Of a stretch of 64,000 nt of DNA, positions 41,901 to 51,546 are shown piece by piece (the stretch's first letter is position 1; each line of letters starts with the position of its first letter). Where the stretch lies: the NCBI GenBank assembly GCA_035771165.1, contig JAWNZC010000002.1, forward strand, positions 558,001-622,000, read 5' to 3'. A model generated the notes under the pieces. The model did no database searches and was not told the origin of the DNA. It was given only the letters and a program-made list of their open reading frames with translations. The position numbers and the translations under genes were made by a program. The DNA is from Paragorgia papillata. Taxonomy: Eukaryota; Cnidaria; Anthozoa; Scleralcyonacea; Coralliidae.

Positions 41901-44756
41901 TGCTTGGAGCGCCTTTCATATGCCTCGACACGGCCACGTTGATCTGCGTCCTTCACAATTCAGCCACTGGCTGCAAGTAAGGATGATTAGCCCCCAGTAC
42001 TTTATCCTTTATAGATTGTATTTGGAGGGGCAAGGCCTGTCGCATTATGCGACGTTGGAGCGACTCTATTTCAAACGTCGAACTTCTCATGCACCGAACC
42101 TAATGCATAAATTATTTTACGTATTATCGCTGCCACTGATCATGCGGAAGGTTTTTGCCGGTTTTAAATAGTTCGACGAATTAAGTTCGACGTTTGAATC
42201 GACGCCGCTCCAACGTCGAATCTATTTGTATTAGGTTCGGCGCATGAGCAGAGACGAGCGACGTTTGAAACGGCCCTGAGCTATGGGCAACGTCCTTCGT
42301 AGCTCACAGTGGTCATAGCGTTGCACCAGGACGTCGCTGAGGTGTCCGCTTAAAGGCGGTATACGCATGTGGTGACCAGCTTTTTGTGTCTATATACGTA
42401 GTTTGTTTTCACTATAATTCTATAAAACAATCAATACAGCACTAACGCACTTAACCGGGTTAATCTCAAGTGTTGATTGTTACTGTTATTGAATAAAACG
42501 TTAATTTTGATACGGATTTGTCTGCTTAAGAGAGGTTAACTCTTTCCTGTCCGAATCGGTCTTTAGTATTTTATTCTCGGGCTAACGCCAGACGATTTTA
42601 TCCACCTCTGGGGAAGTCCTCGGACAGGCATGAGTTAATTTGCTCACTGGAACCCAAGAAGGTCAAGATAGGTATCCCTTTCCGCTTACGAGGTGTCCGT
42701 TTAAAGGGGGTTGTAAGTATCGTGTTTTATTTAAAAATAGCTTGGACTTCGCCTTGGTGTCCGCTTAAGAGAGTTGTCCGCTTAAGAGAGGTGTCCGCTT
42801 AAGAGAGGTGTCCGCTTAAAAGCTGGGGTGTCTGTTAATAGGGGTTCGATTGTATTCTGACACTTGAAAGTTTCCTTAAAATTCGTACAACATATTCTTC
42901 GTAGCAGAAGTCCTGGTCAATCCAAGTTCGCTTTTTTGAAGACCAACTTGCGTAAGGTTCGTATGGAAAGAAGTCCTGGGGGCACGCCTGTGGTGGACAA
43001 ATCCAAAGAGACGTACGGCGAAGGACTTACGCCAATATTGACAAGAGCACTGCAGAGGAAGTTTAAGGTAATTAAATTTCAAATTCGACAGGGTACACTG
43101 TACATCTATTCACGACAACAGAAAATGCGATTTCCTCAGGGTATCACTACTGAAGATTTCCCCTGAATATTACTAATAGGTTCACTTGCACCTTTTAGTT
43201 TGCTAATCCACCATCGCCAGTTGATTTGTTTAATGAGACAAACAGCTTTGTTGAAAAGGTGAGAGAAAAGTTGCAACTGTATCCTAGCCAATTGTTATGG
43301 AACAATCGCTTTACCTTTTGTTAACAATAATTTGATTTTCCCTCCCCCTCCTTACAATTAGCGAGGTTCAGATCACACGTCCGCTACACGCGTAAAAATC
43401 TCGCAAGTTGTTACAGCATTGTTGCCTGAACAATGCTGTAACAACTTGTTGACATATGTGAACAACATTGATAAATGAACAACATTGTTCATCATTGTTT
43501 CAACAAGTTGTTACAGCTTGATGAAACAACAACTGTTGTTCACGCATGTTGTAACAACCGAAGAACGTGTTGATACATCAACCATGTTCACCATTGTTGT
43601 AACGTTGTTCATATCGTTGTTACTTCATCATGCTGTTACAACATGTTGTATCATGTGCGAACAACGTTGTTGGCTATAAAAATGTGCTGTTGGAACAACT
43701 TGTTCATGACTGTTGATTTATCCGTGAACAAGTTGTTCGAACCATAAGTGAGCAACTTGTTGACAACTTGTTCACGGCGGGCAGCACAACATTGTTCACC
43801 CCTGATAACAACCGTGAACAAGTTGTGCGTTCTTACCACTGATCTCTATCAGTGGTTCTTACGCGTGTACCGCTACCACTACCGTAAATATAATTAAGCT
43901 TGTCAAATATTGTTTTTACGTTCAGTAATGGTCACAGGTCTCAAACCTAGTGCAAAAAGAAAGCGTTTTACGATACCAGGATTAAAACCAACTACGACTA
44001 CAGAACGAAAAAATGAACATTACGACACCAGCTTAACCACATTTACGGTAGCGGTAGTGGAAGTGTGATCTGAACCTCGCTAATGTAAATGTCACATGTT
44101 GTGACGTACACGTGCATAATGACCTATCCGAGAAAGCTATATAATTTCAAGTGATTTTGTTTGATAATAGCAAAGATTCTCCAATAACTCATTATCAAAC
44201 AAACTGAAATATCTCAAAAACAAAGCAAGGAAACCAAAAACTGTAAAAGATCTTACTTTGTCATTTTAAGTGTTCTTTCAGATAAGACAAACTTAATTTT
44301 CATGTCGTATGCACTTTAACTTAAGTTAAATCTTAAAGGTGCTGTCCATTCCGTTCTGCGCATGATCCGAATCTTTATTTATCGGGACCCTCAACACGAC
44401 ATTCGTAGATAATTACATGAAGTACTCAGCTCAGTGTAAACCGTTAGGAACAACTGGCAGAAAACCAAGCGATTCGGTGAGGATATCTCTTCGGATTTCT
44501 TCTATTTCTTCTGAAAATGTTTTGTTTTGGGTACAAGTAATGAAGAGGAAGCAAGAAAAGCTTACAATCTTGAATAAGGTATCAGTATATTTTTTTCTAA
44601 ATGGAGATGTAAATATTAGTTTCGTACATGCGCAGAACGGACTGGACAGCACCTTTAATTTTCAATTATTAACAAAGTTTTCGTTTTTTTTCTCTGCAGA
44701 CTTTTACTCGAGCCAGTCCATGTTCTCCTATGACTCGCTTAAAAGCGCTAAGGTGA
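38982..44756 (+). CDS. PRR11: Proline-rich protein 11 orthologue, complete, seven exons
   Basis: PRR11 is a nuclear cell-cycle protein in vertebrates, linked to S/G2 progression and actin. Exons: 38982-39416, 39519-39641, 40266-40445, 41201-41478, 42905-43067, 43199-43258, 44700-44756, joining in frame to 431 residues (human 360). Diagnostic matches are GDTLFPSRPYKRKLDEM (human KDTIFPSRICHRELYSV), a run of about 13 prolines in exon 3, GISLDELVSVKLRKV in exon 4 and RKVRMERSPGGTPV in exon 5 (human RKVDVERSPGGTPL), then GEGLTPILTRALQRKFK and ANPPSPVD. The ATG at 38982 is the first in frame and opens a Lys/Arg-rich N-terminus as in human. Exon 2 is predicted coiled coil. Poly(A) signals lie 81 bp after the stop. 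Introns contain a 5S-derived SINE, a nested foldback pair and a TTAA-bounded MITE. Confidence 0.9.
39743..39908. mobile_element. Small foldback MITE in PRR11 intron 2
   Basis: AAAGGTGCTGTTACACGATG at the left, TTGTGTAACAGCACCTTAA at the right. TTCTTGCAACTTGCAAC pairs with GTTGCAAGTTGCAAGAA. Directly followed by a GGCCGATTACATGG element. Confidence 0.85.
39905..40105. mobile_element. GGCCGATTACATGG element with CAGCCTGG palindromes (PRR11 intron 2)
   Basis: Left GGGCCGATTACATGGAGATT, right part AATTGCCCATGTGATCGC. The body repeats CAGCCTGG, AACCAGG and CAGCCCGG. Related to 13422-13931. Confidence 0.65.
40548..41115 (+). repeat. CTCTCTAATAAGCACC minisatellite (PRR11 intron 3)
   Basis: About 25 units of 15-18 bp (CTCTCTAATAAGCACC, CCTCCCTCTAATTAGCACC, CCTCTTTTTAATAAGCC), split by a non-repeat stretch at 40678-40810. 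Similar in wording to the TAATAGCG-type elements, so it may have grown from one. Confidence 0.9.
41649..42010 (+). mobile_element. 5S rRNA-derived SINE, copy 2 (PRR11 intron 4)
   Basis: Best-preserved copy: GTTAGTACTTGGATGGGTGA plus CCGCTTGGGAATGACC is almost the 5S rRNA core GTTAGTACTTGGATGGGAGA plus CCGCCTGGGAAT. It is followed by the same 200-bp body and GCAAGTAAGGATGATT tail. The intact intermediate element suggests it could still bind TFIIIA/TFIIIC. Confidence 0.9.
42328..42856. mobile_element. Element of GGTGTCCGCTTAA units (PRR11 intron 4)
   Basis: Left GAGGTGTCCGCTTAAAGGCG, right part with four GGTGTCCGCTTAAGAGA repeats and GGTGTCTGTTAATAGGGG. It encloses a copy of the TCTGGCGTTAG repeat (42537-42640) in inverted orientation. 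Confidence 0.65.
43358..44083. mobile_element. TAGCGAGGTTCAGATCACAC foldback element, interrupted copy (PRR11 intron 6)
   Basis: Same ends and body as 10389-10622, but split at CCGCTA by the element at 43387-43869. The part after the insert is nearly identical to the intact copy. Confidence 0.88.
43387..43869. mobile_element. CACGCGTAAAAA foldback element, nested insert
   Basis: Ends CACGCGTAAAAATCTC and TTCTTACGCGTGTA. The body is rich in GTTGTTACAAC-type palindromes (AACAACTTGTTGACA). Flanked by 6-bp duplication CCGCTA (43381-43386 and 43870-43875). Same family as 31342-32037. Confidence 0.85.
44092..44319. mobile_element. Family A foldback MITE, half copy (PRR11 intron 6)
   Basis: Right arm only: GTGTTCTTTCAGATAAGACA then AACTTAATTTTCATGTCG and GCACTTTAA. 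Abuts the nested element on its left and another MITE at 44333 on its right. Confidence 0.7.
44333..44658. mobile_element. TTAA-bounded MITE, CTGCGCATG family, copy 1 (PRR11 intron 6)
   Basis: TTAAAGGTGCTGTCCATTCC at the left and GGACTGGACAGCACCTTTAA at the right, with CGTTCTGCGCATG / CATGCGCAGAACG arms. It ends 41 bp before the last PRR11 exon. Confidence 0.88.
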
Positions 44757-44836
44757 TTCCATCATGAAGATAAATTGAATCTTATGTTTAAATTAGACCG
44801 TTTTATAAATTAGTTCGTAGTTTTGAAATTGTATAT

Positions 44837-44846
44837 AATAAATAAA
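44837..44846 (+). terminator. PRR11 polyadenylation signal
   Basis: Two overlapping AATAAA hexamers (44837-44842 and 44841-44846), about 80 bp after the PRR11 stop codon at 44756. This is the expected spacing for a short 3' UTR. Confidence 0.7.
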
Positions 44847-44942
44847 GGGTGGCATTTTTACAGAAAACGCTAGTATACATTTGTTGGATCAAAGTTTCAT
44901 TCTAAAGCCATTTGAAAACTTGAGTGCCCCCTCTCTCCCCCA

Positions 44943-45430
44943 GTGGCATAGCCAGGGTCTTGTGTTTGGGGGGGCGAGAACCTCGATCTCCTAGATGGGG
45001 TCTGGGGGCATCCCCCCCGGAAAATTTTGGATTTCTAGCGTCTCGGAAACACTATTTCCTGCATTTTGAGGCAAGTATTTAAGAGTAATCTGAAAGCCAT
45101 AAATTACATAATTTTGTTGAAATCAAACCAGAACATAGAATGATACACGTCAGAATATCTTTAGATTTATTTATAAACAAGTTGTAAATGTAAAAACAAG
45201 TTGCCAAAGGCATTTTGTATAGACCCTTAGTATTGTAATTTATAGCATATGCATTGCCTGCAATATATATAACACATTACTATCTACTCACTTGGACTTA
45301 AAACAACTGTACCCCCCCCCCCCCTCCTACAAGTTTCTCCACGGATTTAATCACGAGAACGGTCTTGGAGACCATTGGGGGGGGGGGCGACCGCCACCCT
45401 CGACCCCCCTTGGCTACGTCACTGCTCTCC
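44943..45430 (-). repeat. Relative of the 33 kb G-run element
   Basis: GGGGGCATCCCCCCCGG, TTTTGGATTTCTAGCGTCTC and CACTATTTCCTGCATTTTGA correspond to sequence at 33440-33520 in inverted sense. It also has C and G homopolymer runs at 45309 and 45377. Ends with GGCTACGTCACTG. Confidence 0.6.
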
Positions 45431-45697
45431 CCCGTTTGTAAATAAAGTATTTGTGACCATCCCTTTCTATTTTTCACCTCCATTTTTTCCAGAAATAATT
45501 AGCTTCAAATTGCTTCGGGAACACCGTTTCCCTGTTCTATTAGTATCATAGTCTTCGCTTTTACAATTTCGAAAGAGACTAGTGACAGGGACCAATGATT
45601 TGTAACTTTTTTACAAAAATGAACAAAGAATTATGACTGAGATGCCATCACTAGATAGCCGCCCATCAACACACGCAAGACGATCAAAAAATTATTC

Positions 45698-45703
45698 TTT
45701 ATT
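45698..45703 (-). terminator. Polyadenylation signal of the 46 kb tropomyosin-like gene
   Basis: TTTATT on the plus strand, that is AATAAA on the minus strand, about 135 bp beyond the stop codon at 45836. Confidence 0.55.
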
Positions 45704-45835
45704 TAGTCTTAATAATCTATTAGCGGTTAAAAAAACAATTTTAATAGACTTTTAAAAAAAGCTAAAGCTAGCCGGTTAGTTCGAGAAATAGGCAAAGCGA
45801 TAAAAAACCTAACTGTTCGTTATATCTGTTCGGTA

Positions 45836-46699
45836 TCAGTAGTCCTCGTCTCCCTCCTGCTCAGGCTCTTCGGGCTCTTGAGGTTCTTCGGGCACTTGAG
45901 GTTCTGGTTCGGGCTCAGGCTTAAGCGCTTCCAACGCATCAATGTCGCCAGAATTTATTGCTTCCACTAAGTCATCGATTCTCCCAATTTCTTTCGTAAT
46001 TTCGTCTTTCCTTTTCTTTTCTGCCTCCACATCGTTTCTAACGCTCATGACGATATTTTCGTTCCGAACGACATCTCTTTCGGCGTTTTCCATTCTCACC
46101 ACAGCCTCTTTCAGTTGATCTTCCAAGAAACTCAACTTCTCTTCGGCTTCGATTTCCCGTTCCGCTGCGTCGTTATCGCGATCCTCTAGATTCCGTAACT
46201 CGTCGCCGTGTCTTTCGATATTATCCATATGGTCTTTCTCTCTTTTCTCGGCGGTCTCGAGCCTTTGGTAAACCTTCTGCAGGTCAGCTTCAACAACTTG
46301 CAGTTTTCTCTTGGTTTCCATAAGGGCGTGCGACGCTTCTGCGGCTTGCTGTTTCGCGACGAGCGCTTCATCTTCAATTGCGATCAGCTGGTCGTCCCTT
46401 TCCACCTCTATTCCTTCGAATTCCCGTCTTTTTTCGTCATCGTCTGAGGAACGTCCTTCGACGTGAGCAAGTCGGCTTTCTTTCTCTTCCAACGTTTTCT
46501 TGGTTTTTGTCAGGTCTGCCTGTAGAAGTTTTAGGCGGCGGCGATAACTCTCGAGCTCCTCTTCTGCTTTCTCCAATCTGTCATCTGCCTCTCGTTTTAG
46601 CTGGGTCGCTTCGATCTGTCGGTCTTCGGCAGTGTCGATGCTCTCTTTGAGCTTGACAAGCGTGTCTTTAACTTTCTCGAGGCTGCCTTGCTTTGACAT
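45836..46699 (-). CDS. Tropomyosin-like coiled-coil protein, intronless, acidic C-terminal tail
   Basis: Single uninterrupted frame of 287 residues from ATG at 46699 to the stop at 45836. Residues about 5-245 are a continuous heptad coiled coil without proline. Segments such as KLQVVEADLQKVYQRLETAE and LEDQLKEAVVRMENAERDV resemble the tropomyosin repeats [20 protein letters not shown] and LKEAETRAEFAERSV. Classical tropomyosins have 284 residues and bind along actin filaments. It differs in lacking the MDAIKKKM-type start and in ending with a Pro/Glu tail (PEPEPEPQVPEEPQEPEEPE, then a DEDY end) instead of the overlap sequence DMTSI. Polymerisation by end-to-end overlap may therefore differ (inference). 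A related gene lies 4 kb away on the same strand. It may be a tropomyosin paralogue or another actin-side coiled coil. Confidence 0.8.
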   Translation of the reverse strand: MSKQGSLEKVKDTLVKLKESIDTAEDRQIEATQLKREADDRLEKAEEELESYRRRLKLLQADLTKTKKTLEEKESRLAHVEGRSSDDDEKRREFEGIEVERDDQLIAIEDEALVAKQQAAEASHALMETKRKLQVVEADLQKVYQRLETAEKREKDHMDNIERHGDELRNLEDRDNDAAEREIEAEEKLSFLEDQLKEAVVRMENAERDVVRNENIVMSVRNDVEAEKKRKDEITKEIGRIDDLVEAINSGDIDALEALKPEPEPEPQVPEEPQEPEEPEQEGDEDY

Positions 46700-49600
46700 A
46701 TTTCAAAATACAAAAACCGGCAGAGGACTCGCAGAAGATGCTATTCACAGTCAACGTTCGACGCGTTTGTCTTCTCTCGACTGGTAGTAATAGTTTAAAA
46801 AATGCCAAGTCCTTTCTTCGCCAACAGCTGGAGACCCAAAGAGACAAAGAAACGAACATAATCACATTAGGGTTTGTTCTTCGGTCTTCATGGAGTAAAT
46901 GTCTGCTTTTTGAAACGTCCTCTCTTGCAATGATAGAAACCCTGGATTTTCCCATTCAGTTGAAAACATTCGGATAAAAGCTCAGAGTTCTTGCTATTTG
47001 TCAATCTCATTGTAAAATAGGGAAAAAATCAGCTTTTTTATTGTGGTGAAAATATGTATATGTGCATCCTCAAAAATACATACAGTTAGAACATTCCTAA
47101 AGGATTATACATGTCTGTTTTTGGTGAACAGAATATAGATGATTAGAAAGAGTATTGGTATACAGTATACTTTATCCTCTATATTGTCACCATTGAAAGT
47201 ATGGTAAATATTGTCGATTTAAGGAAAAGACAAAAGCATTGACATGCATGAATGACGCATCGTGATTGGCTTCAAAACATGGTTTCGCAAAGAATCGGAA
47301 GGTAAACTCAATTGGTTTTTCCTCTGATTTAGTTCCAGAGATATTGCCCAACTTAGATTAAATCAATTAGTTTGATCTCGATCAAGGCAGTTTTGGCGCT
47401 CTATATCGTAGCCAGATCATGTCGGCTCATACGTACAATACCCTAGACCAACAACCTGGTGTGATCAGAATATTTATGTATTGTTTAAGAAGCAAACTAA
47501 ACATGCTGCAGAGAAGTATTATGATTTAAATTTATGCGAAATACTATCAAAATTAAGTGTTCTCCTTGCATGTATAAGGCATTTTATACAGGGCAAAATA
47601 AACTGCGGCTTAAATAAGTCGGGAACAGCTCGTATAAACGGTTAATTATTGAATAAGTCGTAGCTTATTTTGGACTAGCTTCAACCATGGACTTATTTTA
47701 GTCGCAGCTTATTGATTACATGACCGTTTATACGAGCTGTTCGCTACTAATTATTTAAAGGTGACGTACAGTCCGTTCTGCGCATGTACGAAACTAATGT
47801 TTACATCCTTATTTACAAAAAAAATACTAATACCTTATTCAAGATTGTAAGCTTTTCTTGGTTCCCATTCATTACTTGTACCCAAAACAAAACATTTTCA
47901 GGAGAAATAGAAGAAATCCGAGGAGATATCCTCACCGAATCACTTGGTTTTCTGCCATGTTGTTCCTAAGGTTTACATTTTGCTGAGTACTTCATGTAAT
48001 TATCTACGAATGTCATGTTTTGGGGACCACATTGCGGTCATGCGCAGAACGGACTGTACGTAACCTTTAAGCCGTAAATGTAAGGCTGGCCTGTTTTAGA
48101 CGGCGTGGTTTTCATGTGCCGAACTTAATACGAGAGGTTAGGTACACGCAACGGCGTCTAAATCAAACAGGTACTGCAATTTTTATTTGGTTCGAGTTTT
48201 TGATTTTGAAAGTTCGACTTAATTGGTCGTATTTAATGGTTTGGTGCGACACAGATTTAACAGACGGCGAACTTCTCATGCACCATATCTAATTAATGCA
48301 TAACTTATTAAAATATATTTTCGAATAAATTTATTTTTTAATTGTGCGACCCATTTGGTTCGTAAATTGGCTGCTGTGCCAAATAAATTTGTAAAACAGG
48401 TTTAAAATCGCTGTGATGTAAGTTCGTGTTGGAAACAGACCTACATGAAGAAGATGTCTAAGTTTTGTCAGGAAGTTCATTTATTATTTGATATTCTTGG
48501 CTAATATGTTCAGGGTGATGACCAAAAGGATTGCAGGCTATGGGTACGATGGCCGTGGATAGTAAAAAGACTGGATAGGAAACTGATAGTCACGTGGGGT
48601 GCTTTGAGCCTTTTTGATGCCTCTGATGCACGCACCTCGTCACGTGATACAGATAAACGCCGGACAATCACATAATTAGTCACGTGGTACCGCTAGCCCA
48701 ACTAGTCTCCCTTCTATTAACCGTGCTCTGATCAACCTGCTTTGATTGCATGGTTTGGACTGCCGTTTACTCACTTGAAAATTGAGCATGAGTATGCTTT
48801 AGCCTGCGGGTTTGGACGTCTGCGGCGCAGGCTAGTATGCTTTTATTACTCCGTTTTATAAGTGAAATTTTACTGTCTTTGTCTTTTTACTATCCATGGT
48901 TCAAGTTGGTACTGTGAATTCTGCGGGTAAAGTAGCCTGCGTGCAAGTAGGCGGCCGCGGCCGAGCGCACGCTTTGCAGGCTAGTCCACCCAATCTATGA
49001 TGTTGCAGCTCGTCACCGATGCAGGCCACAGGAACACCGATGCCAAACGTTTTGCGCATGCGCGACGTCCGAGCTCGGCCTCAGAAAAAGAGCGGGAAAA
49101 CACTGAAATATTTGGACTGTTCCGAGAGTCCGACACAAAAGTTAAAATTATAAGCATACTACCGAAAAGATAAGGTAGATCATTTGTGCATGGCTTCTTT
49201 GTCAATATTGTAACATATTCTGAAATTACCCCTTCGTAATTTTCTTTACCCTTTTCTTAAAACACAAATGAATAGTCGAGTCTTACTTAGTCTTCGCTGT
49301 TGTCGCCATGGCTTCTCTTGATGTTTATTCTAGCAAATTCACGCATGCGCAAACATTTGGCAGCGGTGTTGGCCACAGGTGAACCCCAATCTCGTACCCC
49401 TGTCACTCAACAGGGCAAGGTTTTTGCCATTGTTTTAATAGTCTGAAACAGGGTACATAAATCACAAATGGTATTGTTTTTACTTAAATTCCAATTATTA
49501 ATACCATTACAACTAATGTATATCCATGGAGAGCAGATGCTGACCAACTTTTTGTTGATAGTCAAATACCTAATGCATTTTTCCAGTCATTTTTCAAGCC

Positions 49601-50530
49601 CCAAGGAAAGCACTTCATGGCAGTCAAAAGTTGCTCGTCTCTGATTGCATTCACACTTAGTCACATCCAATCTGAGTTTGAGTCCTGTCACTTCTCAACT
49701 CCACCTCCACAATTGATGGTACCGAAAAAGATGCTGGCAGTACATTTAACCACAATGCTTTGCAACCTCAAATCAGCTCAAATAACAACTATTCCATTGT
49801 TTATCGAGCTAAGATGGATTAAATAAGCAAGAACTTCATTCCTACCAAAGTTGATTGTTTTAAAACCCTATCTTCCAATATTTCTGCAAGAATTTTACTG
49901 CGTGCAAAGGATTCTCATTAAATGTACAAGTTGCCATCTTTTTTGGTACTGTCATTATGTGAGTACGCTTCCTTCCTCAAACACCCTGGGGACGAGGTTG
50001 GTCATCGATTTCAGTCCAGTTCCAGTCTGATTACATTCTCATTGGTAGACTCACAATCTCATATCTAAGTCTAAGGTTGAAGGGAGATTGTTGTTTATTG
50101 AAATCAGCAAGTTGGCAACATAAATCCCAATCTCGTATCTAGACCCCATGTTCATTCTAAGCACCTGGGTTGCCCTAGCTCTTGTACATTTCTTGTTTGT
50201 TGTGTTTACAAGGATGCTAGGGTAACGATGTGCTAGGGTAACCCTACCTCTTTGTAAACAGGCCCAAATGCAGACTTTAGATACGAGATTGTCTAAATCC
50301 TGTGCAAGTTCACAGTTGGGCAAAACCATGCCTATGCTAGCCTCATCAGCAAACAGGATAAGCAGTTTGGTTTGAAACATACGTTACAGGTATAAGGAAC
50401 AAATATCTATAATTGTCCTAGACATCTACGTATTACTGTATATCTACAATACACATCATTTGTATATTAAACAATCTATAAGGCAATATATTAAGATATT
50501 ATTGCTTGAGTTCAGTTGTTTAATAAATTA
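46700..50530. other. Spacer between the two tropomyosin-like genes
   Basis: About 3.8 kb. Holds a foldback with arms near 47560-47660 and 47690-47750 (CTCGTATAAACGG / CCGTTTATACGAG), the TTAA-bounded MITE 47754-48070, short CGCAGGCTA-type repeats near 48800-48990, and sequence near 49670-49810 shared with 2230-2340 (ACCACAATGCTTTGCAACCT and its complement). No supported gene. The promoter of the 46 kb gene must lie in the first few hundred bases. Confidence 0.6.
47754..48070. mobile_element. TTAA-bounded MITE, CTGCGCATG family, copy 2
   Basis: TTAAAGGTGACGTACAGTCC at the left and GGACTGTACGTAACCTTTAA at the right. The body (AACAAAACATTTTCAGGAGA) matches the copy at 44333 in inverted orientation. 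Confidence 0.88.
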
Positions 50531-51298
50531 TTAAAACGATCCCCAATCGTTTTGATTCACGCTGTTGATCTCCTCCTCGATTTTCTCTGTTTTTGCCTCC
50601 CAGTAAGCGATTTCATCCAACTTGTATTCCCGCTGCAGTTCGAACTTGGAAATATCCTTCAAGGCGTCTTCAGTCCGTTCGTTAACGCTTTCCAAGTTGC
50701 TTTTTATAGCTTCGATCTTCTTCTTCTGTTCTAACTTTCGCTCAGCTGTCTTGCCTCCTCGCTTTTCGGCGTGCACCATTTGTTGATGGCTTGTCTTCTT
50801 CATATCGTCCATTTCGTCGATGCTCTGCAAGGCGCTGTTCAATCGGTTAGTCGAAGCCTCCAGGTCACACTCCCTCATCGCCAGCGAACGTGTCGACTCG
50901 CTGAACTTTCGGTTCACCTCGAATAACGCTTCTTTGGCTTCCTTGCATTTATCTTCGATTTCTTCAAGTTGTTCTGTCCGAATGCTATCAACGTCTTTGA
51001 ACTCCTTTCGTAAATCCTCGTTTTCTTCTACTTCTGATTTCGCCTCGCCTAGATCCTCCTTCACTTCGTTTAACTCTTCTTTCTTGATCTGCAGAGCCTT
51101 CTGTGTTTTCTCGATTCTCGCTTTTAGAAGCTCGATTTCGTGCCTTGCTTTATCAGCTTTGGCTTTCGGCGCATTCAGACCATCCACAGCTTTCACATGG
51201 CGTTCTTCGGCGTCGGCGATTGCTTCCTTGATTGAAAAATACTTCGCTTTTAACACACCAACGACGTCTCCTTGATCAATAACAACATTCGCTTCCAT
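50531..51298 (-). CDS. Tropomyosin-like coiled-coil protein, intronless, short form
   Basis: Uninterrupted frame of 255 residues, ATG at 51298. After about 10 residues it is almost wholly heptad coiled coil rich in Glu and Lys. It aligns with the neighbour at 45836-46699: RKEFKDVDSIRTEQLEEIED against RREFEGIEVERDDQLIAIED. Length is near the short non-muscle tropomyosins (about 247-248). The C-terminus ends NQNDWGSF and has no acidic tail. Both genes lack introns, which suggests an ancestral retrocopy followed by duplication (inference). Its start codon is only 248 bp from that of RPL23A on the other strand, so the two probably share a promoter. Assignment to the tropomyosin family rests on pattern, not on a database search. 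Confidence 0.77.
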   Translation of the reverse strand: MEANVVIDQGDVVGVLKAKYFSIKEAIADAEERHVKAVDGLNAPKAKADKARHEIELLKARIEKTQKALQIKKEELNEVKEDLGEAKSEVEENEDLRKEFKDVDSIRTEQLEEIEDKCKEAKEALFEVNRKFSESTRSLAMRECDLEASTNRLNSALQSIDEMDDMKKTSHQQMVHAEKRGGKTAERKLEQKKKIEAIKSNLESVNERTEDALKDISKFELQREYKLDEIAYWEAKTEKIEEEINSVNQNDWGSF

Positions 51299-51546
51299 AA
51301 CAACTATCCTTCGGCTCTCAGTTGCAAAATATTATGTGGAAAACACAACAGTTCTTCGATAAGAAACCACCGCCTTTTAAAATTTACAAAATTATTGAAA
51401 ATTTACTTCTAATTTGCCGTTGTCGACCATTCACGTAGGTTTACGAATACTCACGCTCGGTACACGTTCGGAACACCTCGTCTGGACGCCCTGATATTTT
51501 CCCGGTGCCTCCCGCATTCTCTCTCTCTTTCAAGTTTCAACCAAAC
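51299..51546. promoter_or_regulatory. Bidirectional promoter: tropomyosin-like gene / RPL23A
   Basis: Only 248 bp lie between the two divergent ATGs. On the RPL23A side, a pyrimidine run CTCTCTCTCTTTC (about 51519-51531) just before the ATG at 51547 fits a 5' TOP tract typical of ribosomal protein mRNAs. No TATA box is evident near it, as is common for ribosomal protein genes. Confidence 0.6.
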
